Origin: Taudactylus pleione
Lineage: Eukaryota > Chordata > Amphibia > Anura > Myobatrachidae
DNA: 64,000 nt
Direction: 5' to 3'
Assembly (NCBI GenBank): GCA_031769625.1
Contig: JAUIMM010000534.1
Location: forward strand, 5,420,001 to 5,484,000
In this document: one piece after another, positions 32,300 to 43,557 of the stretch
How the letters are laid out: every line of letters begins with the position of its first letter
Position numbering within the stretch: position 1 is the stretch's first letter
Position numbers and translations under genes: made by a program
Notes under the pieces: generated by a model
Databases searched by the model: none
Seen by the model: only the letters and a program-made list of their open reading frames with translations
Told to the model about the DNA's origin: nothing

Positions 32300-33310
32300 T
32301 GTTCAGAAGTGGGTAAATGGAACTTTTTAGCTGGAACAGAAAGGTCATTTAGAACTTCCTCTTGAGGTGCCTCACAAAACACCCCCTTCCAGGGCATGAA
32401 ACTTGAAACTCCACCCAGAGGTACCACTTCAGATAACTCCTCTGGAGATGAAAAACTTGAAACCTCATCCTGGGGTACAACACTTGAAATCCCCTTCAGG
32501 GGTATGAAACTTGAATTAGGGATATGGAACTTAAAATGAAAACTCCCTCCTGGGGCGTGAAACTTGTAACCCCCTCTTGGGATGAGAGACTTGAAACCCT
32601 CTCCTGAGGTAAGAAACTTGTAACCCCCTCTTTGGGGTATGTCACTTGAATCTCTCTCTTGGGAAGGGAGACCTGAGACCTCTTTCTTGGATATACTGAA
32701 ATTGGAGAATCCAGACTGAGGTGTGAAACTAACCCCCTCTTGGGGTGAGAGACTTGAAACCACCCTTGGGGTGTGTCACTTGGAAACCCATCCTGGAGTA
32801 TGGTCCTTGATTCTCCCTCTTGGGTTACATCACTTGAATCTCTCTCTTGGGATGGGAGACTTGAGACCCCCACCAGGGGTATGTAACTCGAATCGGTGAC
32901 CCCATTCTGAGGTGCAAAACTTGTAATCCGCTCCTGGGGCAAAAAACTCAAAATGATGACCCCCTCCCAGGGAACAAAATTTGAAACCCTCTTGTGGGGC
33001 ATGAAACTCGAAAACAAAGGCCCACTCCTGGGGCGTGAAACTCAAAACGAAGGCTCCCTCTTGGGGCGTGAAACTCTAAACGAAGGCCCCCTTCTGGGGC
33101 GTGAAACTTGTAACCCCCTCTTGGGGAGAGAGACTTGAGACCCCCTCCTGGGGTGCAAGATTGGAAACCCCCCTCTTGGGGTGCGAAACTTAAAACCCCC
33201 TCCTGGGGTGTGAAATTTGAAATTGAAGCCCCTCCTGGGGCGTACAACTTAAAGCGGAGTCCCCTTCTTGGGGTGTGAAACTTGAAACCCCTTTTGGGAT
33301 GCAAGACTTT
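32300..33310 (-). repeat. Degenerate coding minisatellite (PQEGV-SF-type units)
   Basis: About twenty imperfect units of roughly 42-51 bp carry 'CCCCCTCTTGGGG(C/T)(A/G)(T/A)GAAACTTG'. On the minus strand they read as Phe-x-(Thr/Ala)-Pro-(Gln/Arg)-(Glu/Gly)-Gly-Val-x-Ser-Phe. Units fall in all three frames, so indels have scrambled the reading frame. The array lies between the zinc-knuckle segment and the capsid-like segment of the gag region and probably encoded a low-complexity linker. Confidence 0.8.
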
Positions 33311-33701
33311 TGATATCAGTGTTAGGCTGGCGAATGGTACAGTCTCTTATAAAATGGTCGGCGCTTCCACAATATAAACACAGAGAAAACTCTCTATGCC
33401 GCTGGCGCTCAGCCTCAGAAAGCTTGATACGTGGGAAACTCTGATGTCTTACTTCCTTAGAGGCCACACCAAGAAGCTCAGGAATAAATTGGGAATCCTG
33501 TACTTGCTCTAGTAATCGCTGGAAGGTAGACAGATGTCCGGAGTTAAGGACACTAGAAAACTGGAGGGGTTTGATGGTAGTGAATTGATTTGATAGTGCC
33601 TGAAATTTCTGTGCGAGTTGTAACTGTGCTACTTCCTGTTTTTTTTAACGGAAGGCAAGATCTTGAATAGCCTCAATATACAGAGAACCACCGGCTTCCA
33701 T
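33249..33701 (-). pseudogene. Gag N-terminal coiled coil joined to a CCHC zinc knuckle
   Basis: From ATG 33701 the frame reads MEAGGSLYIEAIQDLAF, a TAA in place of a codon near 33646, then KKQEVAQLQLAQKFQALS (coiled-coil-like heptads) and LLEQVQDSQFIPELLG. It continues with KLSEAERQRHREFSLCLYC and the knuckle Cys-Leu-Tyr-Cys-Gly-Ser-Ala-Asp-His-Phe-Ile-Arg-Asp-Cys, an exact C-x2-C-x4-H-x4-C. The ERQRHREFSLCLYCG context is typical of Ty3/gypsy Gag. A capsid domain would normally sit between the coil and the knuckle, but here a capsid-like domain is found downstream, beyond the repeat array. Confidence 0.75.
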
Positions 33702-33959
33702 ACTTTTGGGCCTGATCAAACTGTCAGGTTTGGCATTGTGAAATTCCCTACTGAGGGGTTGAAAGTTGTGGTCCTGGGTTACGGAAAAAATCAGGGTGAG
33801 GGGCCTGGATTTAAGAACTCTTCATCCACAGATCTTGGACGTTGGCGAGACCTGGTCAATGGTGCGGAATCTTACCTGCAGGGAAGTGTTCACCAGTGAC
33901 CCCTCCAAGCGGGATATGTGTTTAGCTGCACCCTGCAGTCAGGTCACGGTCCTTTGACG

Positions 33960-34690
33960 AGGTATCCAAGATCCATGGGAATAGAGCCTCAAAATATAAA
34001 TGGCCCAGTGGAAATGCCTAACAATGGCACTGTTATACAAAGGGGTTTCACCAGAAGATGGTACCTATGATGGGTACTCGGGCACACCGGCAGTGGTCTA
34101 CTGACGCACTTTTGCACCATGGGATGACACTTTAAGAGTACCTTGGGAATGGCGTACTGATGCACTTTTGCACCACGGAATGTCACTTGAGGAGTACACT
34201 AGGAATGGCGTACTGACGCACTTTTGCACCACGGGATGGCACACTAGGAATGGCATACTGACGCACTTTTGCACCACGGGATGGCCCTTGATGAGTACAC
34301 TAGGAATGGTGTACTGACGCACTTTTGCACCACAGGATGGTACTTGAGGAGTACACTAGGAATGGTGTACTGATGCACTCTTGCACCACGTGATGGCACT
34401 TGAGAAGTATTCTAGAAATGGCGTACTGATGCACTTTTGCACCAAGGGATGGCACATATAGTGCACGCAGGCAGAGATGTAATCGCACTGTTGCTGGAGG
34501 TGAAACACTCAAGCAGAGATGTTAGTCGCACTGCTGTTCTGGAGGACACTGGTAATTTGTACACAGGCAGAGATGTTGGTCGCACTGTAGCTCAAGATGC
34601 CACTGGTAATTAGTACACAGGCAGAGATGTTAGTCGCACTGCTCTGGAGGACACTGGTAATTTGTACACAGGCAGAGATGTTGGTCGCAC
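33960..34690 (-). repeat. Two tandem repeat arrays in the LTR element leader
   Basis: 34080-34460 has about seven ~56-bp units with 'gtactgatgcacttttgcaccacgggatgg...gtacactaggaatgg'. 34495-34690 has about four ~58-bp units with 'acacaggcagagatgttagtcgcactg'. They occupy the position of the primer-binding site and leader on the minus strand; no clear primer-binding site was found. Confidence 0.8.
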
Positions 34691-35097
34691 TGTAGCTCAA
34701 AGGAGACCCTGAAAACTAGCTGTGAGAAACAAGGCAACCTGGAACGAGGACTCTACTAGTACACTAGGAGTGACAAACATTGATCAGGCAACTTCCTGGA
34801 GTTCTGGAACCGGATATATACCCAGAGGTAGCCGATTATAGGAGCACAGAGTCAGCTGACCAAGACCATGCTACCATTGGTTGGGGATACTGTCACATAA
34901 GAGGAACTGTCATGGCGGCGCCCATGACGGGAACTCCGATACCCCAACAAACACAGCCGACCATGGAAGTCCGCAAGCGCCTAAGGCAGAATGTTCAGCA
35001 CATCGCCAGTCACCGCACCAGACGTCTGACCAGATGAAAAGTCAGGAGAAGCCGGTGTGGAAGTAAGAAATGGCTGATCCTAGGCTGAACCCTGACA
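34691..35097 (-). repeat. 5' LTR (407 bp)
   Basis: Uninterrupted copy of the LTR, starting TGTCAGGGTTCAGCC on the minus strand and ending GAGCTACA. It lacks the MITE present in the other LTR. Confidence 0.85.
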
Positions 35098-35649
35098 CCT
35101 CTCCTGTAAGTGCACGTCCGAAGGGAAGCGAATCCATACAATCTGCTGTCACTGAATGCAGTGAGTATGTCATCAAATGTGTCAGTCATCCTGCATGATA
35201 TTCCCCTTGCCAAAGTGCACACTTGCGCTGGGCATTAACCTTTCAGGTGGTAGGCTAGCTTGGCGCTGAGTTTCTAGGAAACCCAAACTGACCCCACCAG
35301 TCCTCCAGAACTTGCTTAGGCAGAAAACGTCAGTTTTATTTTAAGATATAAAAAAAGCATTTAAACAACAGTCAGTGGTAAGTACCAGACATGGGGGAGC
35401 CCCTAAAGGATGGTGGCCGTGACACTTTCACCTTGTGCCCTACATTTATTGCTGCTCAAGTTAACTCTCACTCTTTTCTTAATTACCTACCCAGCATAAA
35501 TTTGTTTGCTGTGAACACAATAATGCCACGTTTTGGCACTGCACTAGCTAGAAAACAAGTAGTACTTGCTTGGCATAAAAAAAATCAATCAAGACACGTA
35601 TATTAGAATAAAATATAAAACATTTAATTACAACAATAGTAAACTTAAA
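35098..35649. other. No gene seen
   Basis: No coding frame with motif or splice support; possible unassigned repeat. Confidence 0.4.
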
Positions 35650-35657
35650 ATTTATAT

Positions 35658-35831
35658 TAGAGATGTGCAGTTTGTTTCGGACTTTCCCGCCAAACTCAGA
35701 TCTTTCCCGTCAAATTTCAGATCTCAGAAAGAGGCAAAGCGTCATCTATCTTGGACAAACATCATCTTTCATGGACAAGAGTCCATAACTGCATGAACTT
35801 TTGTCCATGAAACCGAGCCTGCACATGTCTA
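35658..35831. mobile_element. 174-bp hAT MITE with exact 8-bp duplication
   Basis: Termini TAGAGATGTGCAG and (complement) TAGACATGTGCAG. The duplication ATTTATAT is perfect at 35650-35657 and 35832-35839. The TAGAGATG(T/A)GC end resembles that of the 1946-3805 element. Confidence 0.92.
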
Positions 35832-36193
35832 ATTTATATACTGTATATGATGAGCAGACAGCGCCATCTAGTGTAGCATATTAACCCTGAAAACTAATCA
35901 TGGGTCCTTAATACCCAAACATTTTTATATTTGTAAATAAAACAAAGATTTTTTTTTAAATCTGATATCTACAGTACCTACTATAATGTTAAATCTATAT
36001 CAGCTATAATTAGGGGTACATTTTAGGAATGTTGATAGTTTAGCTATTATAGAGAATTCAGGTCTCTCAGATCCATGGTTAGCGATAGTGTGGTCAGGTA
36101 ACATTTTCCAAAATAGTTTCAGTTTCACTTTACGTACCCATTACATGTTTTAGATTTTCCACCATTGGGTTTTCATAACAGCACACCTAATAA

Positions 36194-36563
36194 TTGCCCT
36201 TATGTGTATTTTATGGTGTTCTCAATGCTGTAGGAAAAAATGCCTACATGATCTACAGTGAGAACAACATCAGACAAAACAAAATTTGTATTGGTCAGGC
36301 GTCTGTTTCTTCAACAGCTAGCTTACAGTCTGATGGTTCCGTGTTTGGAGCACCGTTTGTACCGACCAACTTTAACTGGGCATTATTGCAGCGTCCTTCA
36401 AGTATACCTGGATCCATCACAACCTTCCCAAGAATTGCAGCCTTACCAAAGATGTGATATTTGTCCATTGTCAAATGACTGGAAGATGTTATTCAAGTGT
36501 ACACGTTGTGAAACGCCTATGTGCATGGCGCACCATGCAATGTTGTGTTCCGACTGCCTGTGA
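36194..36563 (+). pseudogene. piggyBac-like transposase, C-terminal part with cysteine-rich domain
   Basis: One frame reads GVLNAVGKNAYMIYSENN, matching the Leu-Asn-Ala-x-x-x-Asn-Ala-x-x-(Ile/Leu)-Tyr stretch near the end of the piggyBac DDE domain. After a frame slip near 36270-36290 another reads VRRLFLQQLAYSLMVP, then a C-terminal cysteine-rich domain: Cys-Asp-Ile-Cys, Cys-Thr-Arg-Cys, Cys-Met-Ala-His-His, Cys-Ser-Asp-Cys, and a TGA at 36561. In this family the Cys-rich domain binds transposon ends. The catalytic part upstream is not recognisable, so this is a truncated fossil. Confidence 0.72.
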
Positions 36564-37315
36564 ATTTTTAACTTTACCTCTTTGTGGATAATTCCCTTGG
36601 GTTCTAAAACTTGTATGTTATTAGAATACATATTCATTGATTAGTGTCTGAACAGTGTGGGTCTAAATAGCTGGGTCTCTCAGACGCATTGGTTAGTGAT
36701 AACGTAATTTTTTAAAGGTTAGTGTTCCAGGGTTAAAAGTATAAATATACGAGTGTGTTCCCAGTGAGGTGAGCGCAACACGTGTGCAGCTAGTACATCT
36801 AGCCCATGTTGCACTCACCTGCCAGGGAACACGCATATGACTGGCATTGTGGACGTCTGGATCAATTGAAATATATAAGAGGGTGCCATTATCATCTATA
36901 TATGGCACAGGCACTTTGCGCTTTTCAAGTGTTTTTTTGTGACCTGGAGAATCGCACAGGAGTGGGACTTTATTTCTGTTATGCTTTTGGATATCAATAC
37001 ACTAATAATTTTTTTTGTGTGGATATATTCATCTCTTTGTTTTGTCATCGATATAAGATATAGCTATATTTATATTGTACATGTGCACTTTGTTGAGTTT
37101 TTGGAGATGCCCATGGCAACCAGTCAGATTCTACTTAACATTTAACTAGCAACTTCTAGAAGATAATAGCTAGAATCTGATTGGTTGCTATGTGCAACAT
37201 CTACACTTCTAAAAGCTCTAACTTTAGTAAATATACCCCTTTGAAGTTTATTTATAAGGACTTTTAATATGCTGTCACTAGATGGCGCTGTCTTCTCATA
37301 ATTTTTTAGAACTGT
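36564..37315. other. No gene; foldback fragment
   Basis: 37100-37243 is a compact MITE-C relative ('ggcaaccagtcagattctactt...gaatctgattggttgctatg', 'ctaactttagtaaatataccccttt'). The remainder shows nothing, although 'ggtctctcagac/t...ttggttag' occurs at 36060 and 36675, possibly piggyBac-element flanks. Confidence 0.5.
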
Positions 37316-38162
37316 GACCTGTATTCAAATAGTTTTGCGTCCGCGATAAAGTTTCGCCTGCCCGACTTTCCGCCGACATTGCGTGTTTTGGACATGGAAA
37401 CTCATTGTGTGCGCCCCTGCTATTTGTCCTATTCAATTCCAAACCACGTGAAAACGGGACCCAGCGAATATGAAACAGGCGGAAAGTGCTGTCAGAAGTG
37501 GGGAAAACACCCCAAAAAGATGCACTAACAATGGGGAGCAATATAGATGAGTACTAATAGCTCTAATAAAGCTATTTTGGGTGCTTAAGTTTTCACAATT
37601 TCTTGCTATTAGCGTCCTTATAAAACTGGTGAAGAATGGCATTATGCAGTATTTTTTTGAGAAAATAAGTAGTCCTGCCAAATTTGGGGTATTTGAAAAT
37701 GGTTGCTAGCATATTTTGAAGCCTCTAAAGCAAAAATAAAAAAAAATTAGAAAAATGCACCTGTTGCATGCACCTGCAATCCCAAAAACACCTGACCCAT
37801 CCTTGCAGACCCCTAAGAAAGCTATTTTGCTAGTTTTTATGCTTGTCCTCCCACTTTTTACTTTTTTGCCCCCGGTGTTAAGTTTTTTTCCTGGATTTTT
37901 TGACACAGTTGCCCTTTGGGAGGCTGTCCAAAGGGTTCTGAGTGGTTTCCCCACCTTTGCACCCCAAAATAAAAGTTTTGCACTTTTTTTCACCTGCTAT
38001 TCAGAGGCAAATCTTTTTCGCCTATTACATTGCATTGAGTTTCCGCCTTCGTGAAAAGCGGCTGGCATTCAATACGGAGAAAAATTTCCGCCATGCGAAA
38101 AGCCGAGATCCGCAATACTTTTCTGCGGATCTCGGCTTTTCGCATCTAAATGAATACGCCCC
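37316..38162. mobile_element. MITE family B, copy 3 (~850 bp)
   Basis: Left end GACCTGTATTCAAAT, right end AAATGAATACGCCCC, with internal landmarks 'aaaacgggacccagcgaat' and 'aaatttggggtatttgaaaatgg'. Near its right end 'aagccgagatccgcaatac...gcggatctcggctt' forms a strong hairpin. Target duplication is not clear. Confidence 0.75.
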
Positions 38163-39168
38163 AATTTTGGCTGATTGCATGATTACTTCGGACAAATTAA
38201 AGCAGCCACCCATACCGAGGGAGTGTAACATTGTGTCGGTGAACTACAACCTTCTGTGGTCACGTAAAGGACAATTTAAGAACTTTGGTCACATTGCAGT
38301 AGGCTCAGCGCTGGTCACTACCTCTTTCTAAACAATATCAATATATTACACTATTGCTTCGTATATAAGCATGAGAGCTGCCCAATTACAGTCCAGACAA
38401 ATATTGAGTCCTAAAAGTGCACGTATGACATGATGATCCAAAAACACTAGGGAGTGTCCGGCATACAAACGGGTAATCTCTTGGTGATAATCCATGTTAC
38501 GTAAAGTTCAAGCAGATCCAATATGTGATTTACCGCTTAGCAAAGGAGATGATCCTTTGTGAGCTCACATATGATTACCGAAGAGACTGCTGCAGATAGT
38601 GTAAGAGGTAGTAAGCTGGAAGTTGGGTCTTATGCACAATAAATGGAGACTTCCAAATGGGCGGTATGGATGGGCGGTATGGATGGGCGGTATGAACGGG
38701 TGGTATGGATGGGTGGTAGGTCCTCTAATGTGTTTCCCCTCTAACAGAGGCTTTATCTTTTGTATTCATGAGTGGCCGCGGTGTGGGCAGAGACAGATAA
38801 GGTAAGAGGACTTGAGGAGATGGGCTGCAGGTGGCAGGAGAGGTCTGCAGTGCTCGTGAGATTGTGAGTGTGATGTTGACAATCCAGTCACCTCATCAGC
38901 AGGCAGCGCATTTCTGAATACTGCCCATCCAGGCTTTCTGACACTCCAGACAAATGTCCAGATTGGCCCTGAGTAATTCTAGATGGGTGGAAACACTAGG
39001 CCTTAGTGAGATTTTCAAGTAAATATTAAATACTAGCTGGGATAGCCATCATTGCCCGGGTTGAAGACTGGACCATGAAGTACACCTGCAGCCTTTATTT
39101 GATTACATAGATCTCACCTATAGCTCCATTCAATTGATCCTGAAAAAGGGCCCCACTGTTTGCTAACA
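38163..39168. other. No gene; 13-bp tandem repeat at 38655-38720
   Basis: Five units of 'gggcggtatggat' type. The rest has no recognised content. Confidence 0.5.
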
Positions 39169-40017
39169 TGCATGCAAACAGTGGCGTGCCAACTTGGGTG
39201 CATGGGGTGCGGCTGCTATGGTGCCTGAGTTGCCTCTGTGGGTTGCTGCACCCCCTGCACCCAGTCAAGCCTACAAGGTGGGCTGGTCCAGTCAGGGCTG
39301 CTGAGGGGGCCCAGGAGGCAGCGGTCTTAAATTGGGGCTGACCCGCTAGCTGATTACAGCTGATGCATTGGCATGGAGAGACAGCGCCGCCGGACATGAG
39401 GAAATCAGAGCTGTAGGATGAGCAGCCAATCAGCAATGGTGATTGATTGGCTACCAGTCCGCGAGTTCCGATTGGCTCACGACAGGTGCCGGATTCAAAT
39501 TGCACCGACGCTGACTGTCCATTTCTGCAGCTGCCTGCTGGTGCACCATCTGTAATTAGCTAGCAGGCTGGCACCAAATCCATACCTGCTGGCTGCTGAT
39601 GGCACACAGGGAGAGGTGAGAGGATGCAGGAAGGACATGGGGAGGTGAGTTGCTGGGGGGGCATAATGTGTAAGGGGCACTACTATTGTGTGGAATAATG
39701 TGTTATATAGGGCACTACTACTATATGGCATAATTTGTAAAGGGTACAACTGTGTTGTATAATGTGTAAGAGACATTACTGTGTGGTGTAATGGGCATTA
39801 CTGTGTGGCATGATGTATAAGGGGCACTACTACTGCATGGCATAATGCATATAAGGGGTACAACTGTATGGCATAACCTGAATGGGCTCTGTGTGACATA
39901 ACATGAATGGGCTCTGTGTGGGGGCAAATATATGTATTTCTTTTTACCTATGGGGGGGCCTTTTAAGATCGTGCTAAGTGGCCCACGAAATTCTATTTAT
40001 GTTCTTGCATGCAAACA
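39169..40017. mobile_element. Probable insertion bounded by a 12-bp direct repeat
   Basis: TGCATGCAAACA occurs at 39169-39180 and 40006-40017. The left interior begins CAGTGGCGTGCC, an hAT-like end, but the right end is not its complement. The segment contains 'ggggcactactactg(t)...tggcataatg' units at 39655-39910, like those at 3120-3300 and 44158-44590. Confidence 0.5.
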
Positions 40018-40230
40018 CAGAGGGCTGACTAATATATATGGTCACTTTAAAAAGGACTCTGGTTTTAATATGAACTTGCATGAGTCATAAAGTGTGATGT
40101 TTGCTCAGCCTGTGACGTTAAAATTATACTTTTGTAGCATTCACACAAGTTTTTGGCAGACTGCCCATTTCCACTTGAGCCAGCCCTGGAACTTGTGTAA
40201 TGTAAGAGTGTCCCCATTTTTAGAGATTGT

Positions 40231-40870
40231 GTGACAGTGTGGGACCTAGGCAAAAACCTAATCCTGGACAAACTAGACCACCATGCTAAACTTGGTGAAG
40301 CTAGGTCCAAAACTCTGGTCGTGCATAAAGGACAGACAGACACTCTTTCTTGCTTATTATATAGCTTCTTTGTTCTCGAGCATTTGGCAAATTGCACTAA
40401 CATAGAATACAGTTTCTGTTCTATTCAAGATAATGGATACATATTTGGAATCCCTAACAGCAAAGATCTAACATTGATAGAAAAGACACCAAACCGTCCA
40501 TTTCAATCACAAACATACTGTATATAAATCGGAAGAATGTAATTAGTGCTGACATCACAAGTTTTCACCAAAACCCCTATGTCTTACTCTGATGTAGTTA
40601 AGGCAAGTAAAGAGATAATGGAACTTCTTATACAAGCTAAATGTACATCTACAACACAGGAGTTACAATAACAAGTAGAATAAACCTCTAAGTGGTCGTT
40701 GGAAAATGAACAGAGGATAGCTGTGGTGCTTCAAAATGTAATGCAATTAAAGAGACTGTCCACAACTTGCAAAAAAAACCAGAACAGATTGCACATGAAT
40801 TGTTTTGTCTAGTTGAACTCTTGGAACAAGTTTATGGTTCCTCCTTTAGCAGAATTCTTATCCACGTTAC
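40231..40870 (+). pseudogene. Possible Gag-like retroelement fragment, unconfirmed
   Basis: One frame (40231-40527) gives a 98-residue open segment without a known signature. About 60 bases further, a frame reads MSYSDVVKASKEIMELLIQA, and after stops and a slip AHELFCLVELLEQVYGSSF. The Leu-(Glu)-Gln-Val-Tyr-Gly-Ser-Ser pattern resembles PNMA/retroviral-type Gag capsid segments. Support is thin and all frames are broken. I do not assign a family or describe an intact product. Confidence 0.28.
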
Positions 40871-41579
40871 TACTTAAACTCCTTAATATCCCGGTTGATG
40901 TGGGTGGGATCACTAGTGATTGAGCAAGCTCACAGGCCCAGATGTGAAGGACCGGCTGTGCACAGTGATATTTCATTACAGGGTTGGGTATGGGAGACCG
41001 GCAGTCGGGATGCCGGTTGTCAAAAGACAGACAGCGGCATCCCGATGTTGGGAATCCCTAACCCCCCGTGATGCCTATACCTATCCCCCCCCATTAACCG
41101 ACTACAAGCTAACCTGCCCCGCTATACTTACGTTCGGAATGCTAGCTGTTGGGATTCTGGCATGAGCAGGTCAACTGATGTTGGGATTCCGATGGCGGTG
41201 TTCTGGCTGCAGGTCAGGATTCTGGTGCTGGGATAACCTAACTACATCCCCCATTACTTTATTTATGCTCAGAAAGTAGATGTATGGTCTGTCTATAAAA
41301 ATGACAATCAGTTTGGGAGGGAACACATGTACTCTTAGGCTGAGGAGGGAATTCTCCACAGTTTTCACCATATTGATAAAAAAGGATGGTAATTCACTTT
41401 ACGTTATCCAGCCAAATTGCTCCTGTTCCTACTGTTCTATAATGAATATAAAGATTTTCTCAAGGTTGAAGATGCCCAGAACTTGTTTGCAGGAAGAAGA
41501 GGAGTACTCCTTACTCTGGACAATAATTCTAACTTATACGGGTTGAATGCTCAAGACCATCTTCAAATGAACACTCTCT
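40871..41579. other. No gene; dispersed repeat
   Basis: 40980-41245 is a copy of the 'gggatgccggttgtc...cggcatcccgatgttgggaat' repeat family (see 8691). Confidence 0.5.
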
Positions 41580-42177
41580 GGGCCTGATTCAGAGCCGGAC
41601 GCTATTTGCGGACGCTCGTTCAGAAAAAGGGTCCGGCTATTTAAATTGAGTGCTCGCTCTTTGCGGTCTGTTGACGCCTCTATGTCTGAACGAGCGAACG
41701 AAACATGTGCTCGCTATTTTGAAAAAACGCCCCCTGGCCGCTCGCATCATACGTCATCTCCGCTATTTATTAGATTAATCGAGTACATCGAAAAGCGTAT
41801 GAACTACTCGCAATTCTTGTGGTAGCATTTTCCTACCGCAATCATGCGAGCAGTTCAGGCTAAAGGACAACCAAGTGACATGGTCAATGACGCTGCTTTG
41901 TTAATTAAGCACTCCCATTAAACGCCCATTTTGAGCGTTTGGCAAGCCTGCGTTCGGATCTCCACTCCCCGTTCACAAGCACCTTCCCCTGTTACCACCC
42001 ACAAACGCCTCATACTGTCACTCACATTAGCAGGCATTCGCTATTTTGCGAGCACATGATTTCCGACCACACTGACTAGTTGGCGCATGCGCATTACAAC
42101 CCATACGCATGCGCAGATGTACGAACATCGCTCGGAGCGAACGAGCGGCCGCTTACGAGCGGCTCTGAATCAGGCCC
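41580..42177 (+). mobile_element. MITE family A, copy 3 (598 bp)
   Basis: Ends GGGCCTGATTCAGAGCCGG and CGGCTCTGAATCAGGCCC. Flanking triplets TCT/TGT match at 2 of 3. It lies in the same orientation as copies 1 and 4. Confidence 0.87.
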
Positions 42178-42769
42178 TGTGTTCTCTTCCTAGTTCTGAT
42201 TGTTCACTTACATCCAGTTACCAACTTTTCTGCTTGATATTCATTATCCTACAATGCGCCCTCTGTTGTCACACACCTGTTCCCATATCCTTTTTTGACT
42301 TAGATGCAGGAGACAGAAATCCAAGCAGTGACACAGACCAACGAATCTGAAAGACCACATTTTTAATGCGCATGACCTCACAGGTCTGGTAAATATTGTC
42401 TGACATTTTCCACCACAAGCATATTATGAAGTCTTGGCACTGCTGGTTTAAGTCACATCAGTGTACCTCTCTGTGGCACTGACAGATCTGATTCCCCAAT
42501 GTCTCAGCGCAGCATGTTGCTTACTAGAGACACACCAGCTGGGCACCATGGCTGGAGATGGCACAGTCACTATGACTTAATACTTAGCAACAACAATAAT
42601 TCTGCTGAAGAAACAGAACACTCTATTGGTTGGAAAATAACCATTTAGTCATCAGAAGGAAAAAACAGGAAGGTTGAAATCAAAGTACGTAATAAATGTG
42701 AAATGCAGTTTTCTTTCAACACACATATGTGTGAGTCTGTGTATGCTGACACCTAAAGCAAAAGTCATC
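42178..42769. promoter_or_regulatory. Upstream region of the leader exon; no promoter motif identified
   Basis: A 590-bp stretch without recognisable repeats directly before the leader ATG. No TATA box at a suitable distance is evident. It may hold the 5' UTR of the second receptor gene; this is inference from position only. Confidence 0.3.
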
Positions 42770-42803
42770 ATGGCTCTGATTTCCAACACGATTCTCTTCC
42801 TCT
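42770..42803 (+). CDS. Putative leader exon (exon 1) of a second immunoglobulin-like receptor
   Basis: ATG (context GTCATCATGG, favourable +4 G) opens MALISNTILFL, a hydrophobic start of a signal peptide, followed after 34 coding bases by the donor GTAAGT. A 34-bp, phase-1 first exon is characteristic of KIR/LILR-type genes and matches the phase of the Ig exon at 17150. Same strand as the receptor end at 23740, about 19 kb downstream of it. No further exon of this gene was found up to 64000, so intron 1 would be long, or the gene is a remnant. Chance resemblance is possible for so short an exon. Confidence 0.5.
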
Positions 42804-43557
42804 GTAAGTATTGAGTTTATTTGTAACATAATGGGATAAATTAAGAGCAAAACCATAAATAGTGAGAAATAAATAGCAGTGCAGACTCTTAATATAAGTT
42901 ACTAAACATTATTTACCAATTATTATGAGATACTTTAATACAGATTATACAAAATAAAATTTAGCGCCTCCAACTGCTCTGGGTGTAATTCCCACCAGAG
43001 TCAGTTGGGGGCGCTAAAAAAATAGCTAAACAGCAACTTTAAAATATAAATGATGTTTCTTGTACAACTTCACTGTAGTATACAATTATGAGTTATGCAT
43101 ATACGATAAAGAATGTGTTGTCTGACATTACTTAAAAACTGGTTACATTTGGGGTTTGGGCAACCTCATCTCATTGTTACACACCTGACTGTATAGCAAA
43201 GTGAAGGGTCATGATCCCCCCTTTATGTCAATGGCTAGCATATTTCATAGCTCAGGACACTCAAGGGGATTATGTAATAGTCTGCAAGATGTATCATGTC
43301 TAGCTATCCATTGCTGTTCCCTTACCGTCCCTACCTTCCAGCCAACCCTCTCTGTTCTGGTTGTAACCCTGGTGCTGCTGTCCCTTTCTCCCTCCAGCTA
43401 ACGATCTCTTCTTCTACAAGCCCCCTGGGCCCCTGTTGCTGTCCTTCCTAAACCCTCTCTCCTGATTTCTCCTGTAATCTCGCCCCAACTACTCATACAG
43501 CGGTTTATTCCTTACCTGGCCCACCCAACTGCTAGTCCAGCCTGTCCCATCCCCCTC
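42804..43557. other. No gene seen (would be intron 1)
   Basis: AT-rich to 43140, then ordinary sequence. 42962-43015 has a short inverted repeat ('tagcgcctccaactgctctgg'/'agtcagttgggggcgcta'). Confidence 0.45.

Larger units (their letters stand above)
30109..35097 (-). mobile_element. Gag-only LTR retroelement (Ty3/gypsy-like), minus strand
   Basis: Direct repeats of about 405 bp bound the unit: 30109-30765 (carrying a 249-bp MITE) and 34691-35097. On the minus strand each starts TGTCAGGGT and ends GCT/ACA-type ...GAGCAACA, so TG...CA termini are present. A purine tract (AAAGGGGGGGTAC) abuts the downstream repeat, as expected for second-strand priming. Between them are gag-like coding pieces only; no protease, RT or integrase is seen, so movement would need help from another element. 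The first 77 aligned LTR bases differ at 11 positions (~14%), which marks an old insertion. The immediate flanks (TGCAC and CCTCT) do not match as a target duplication. Confidence 0.85.
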
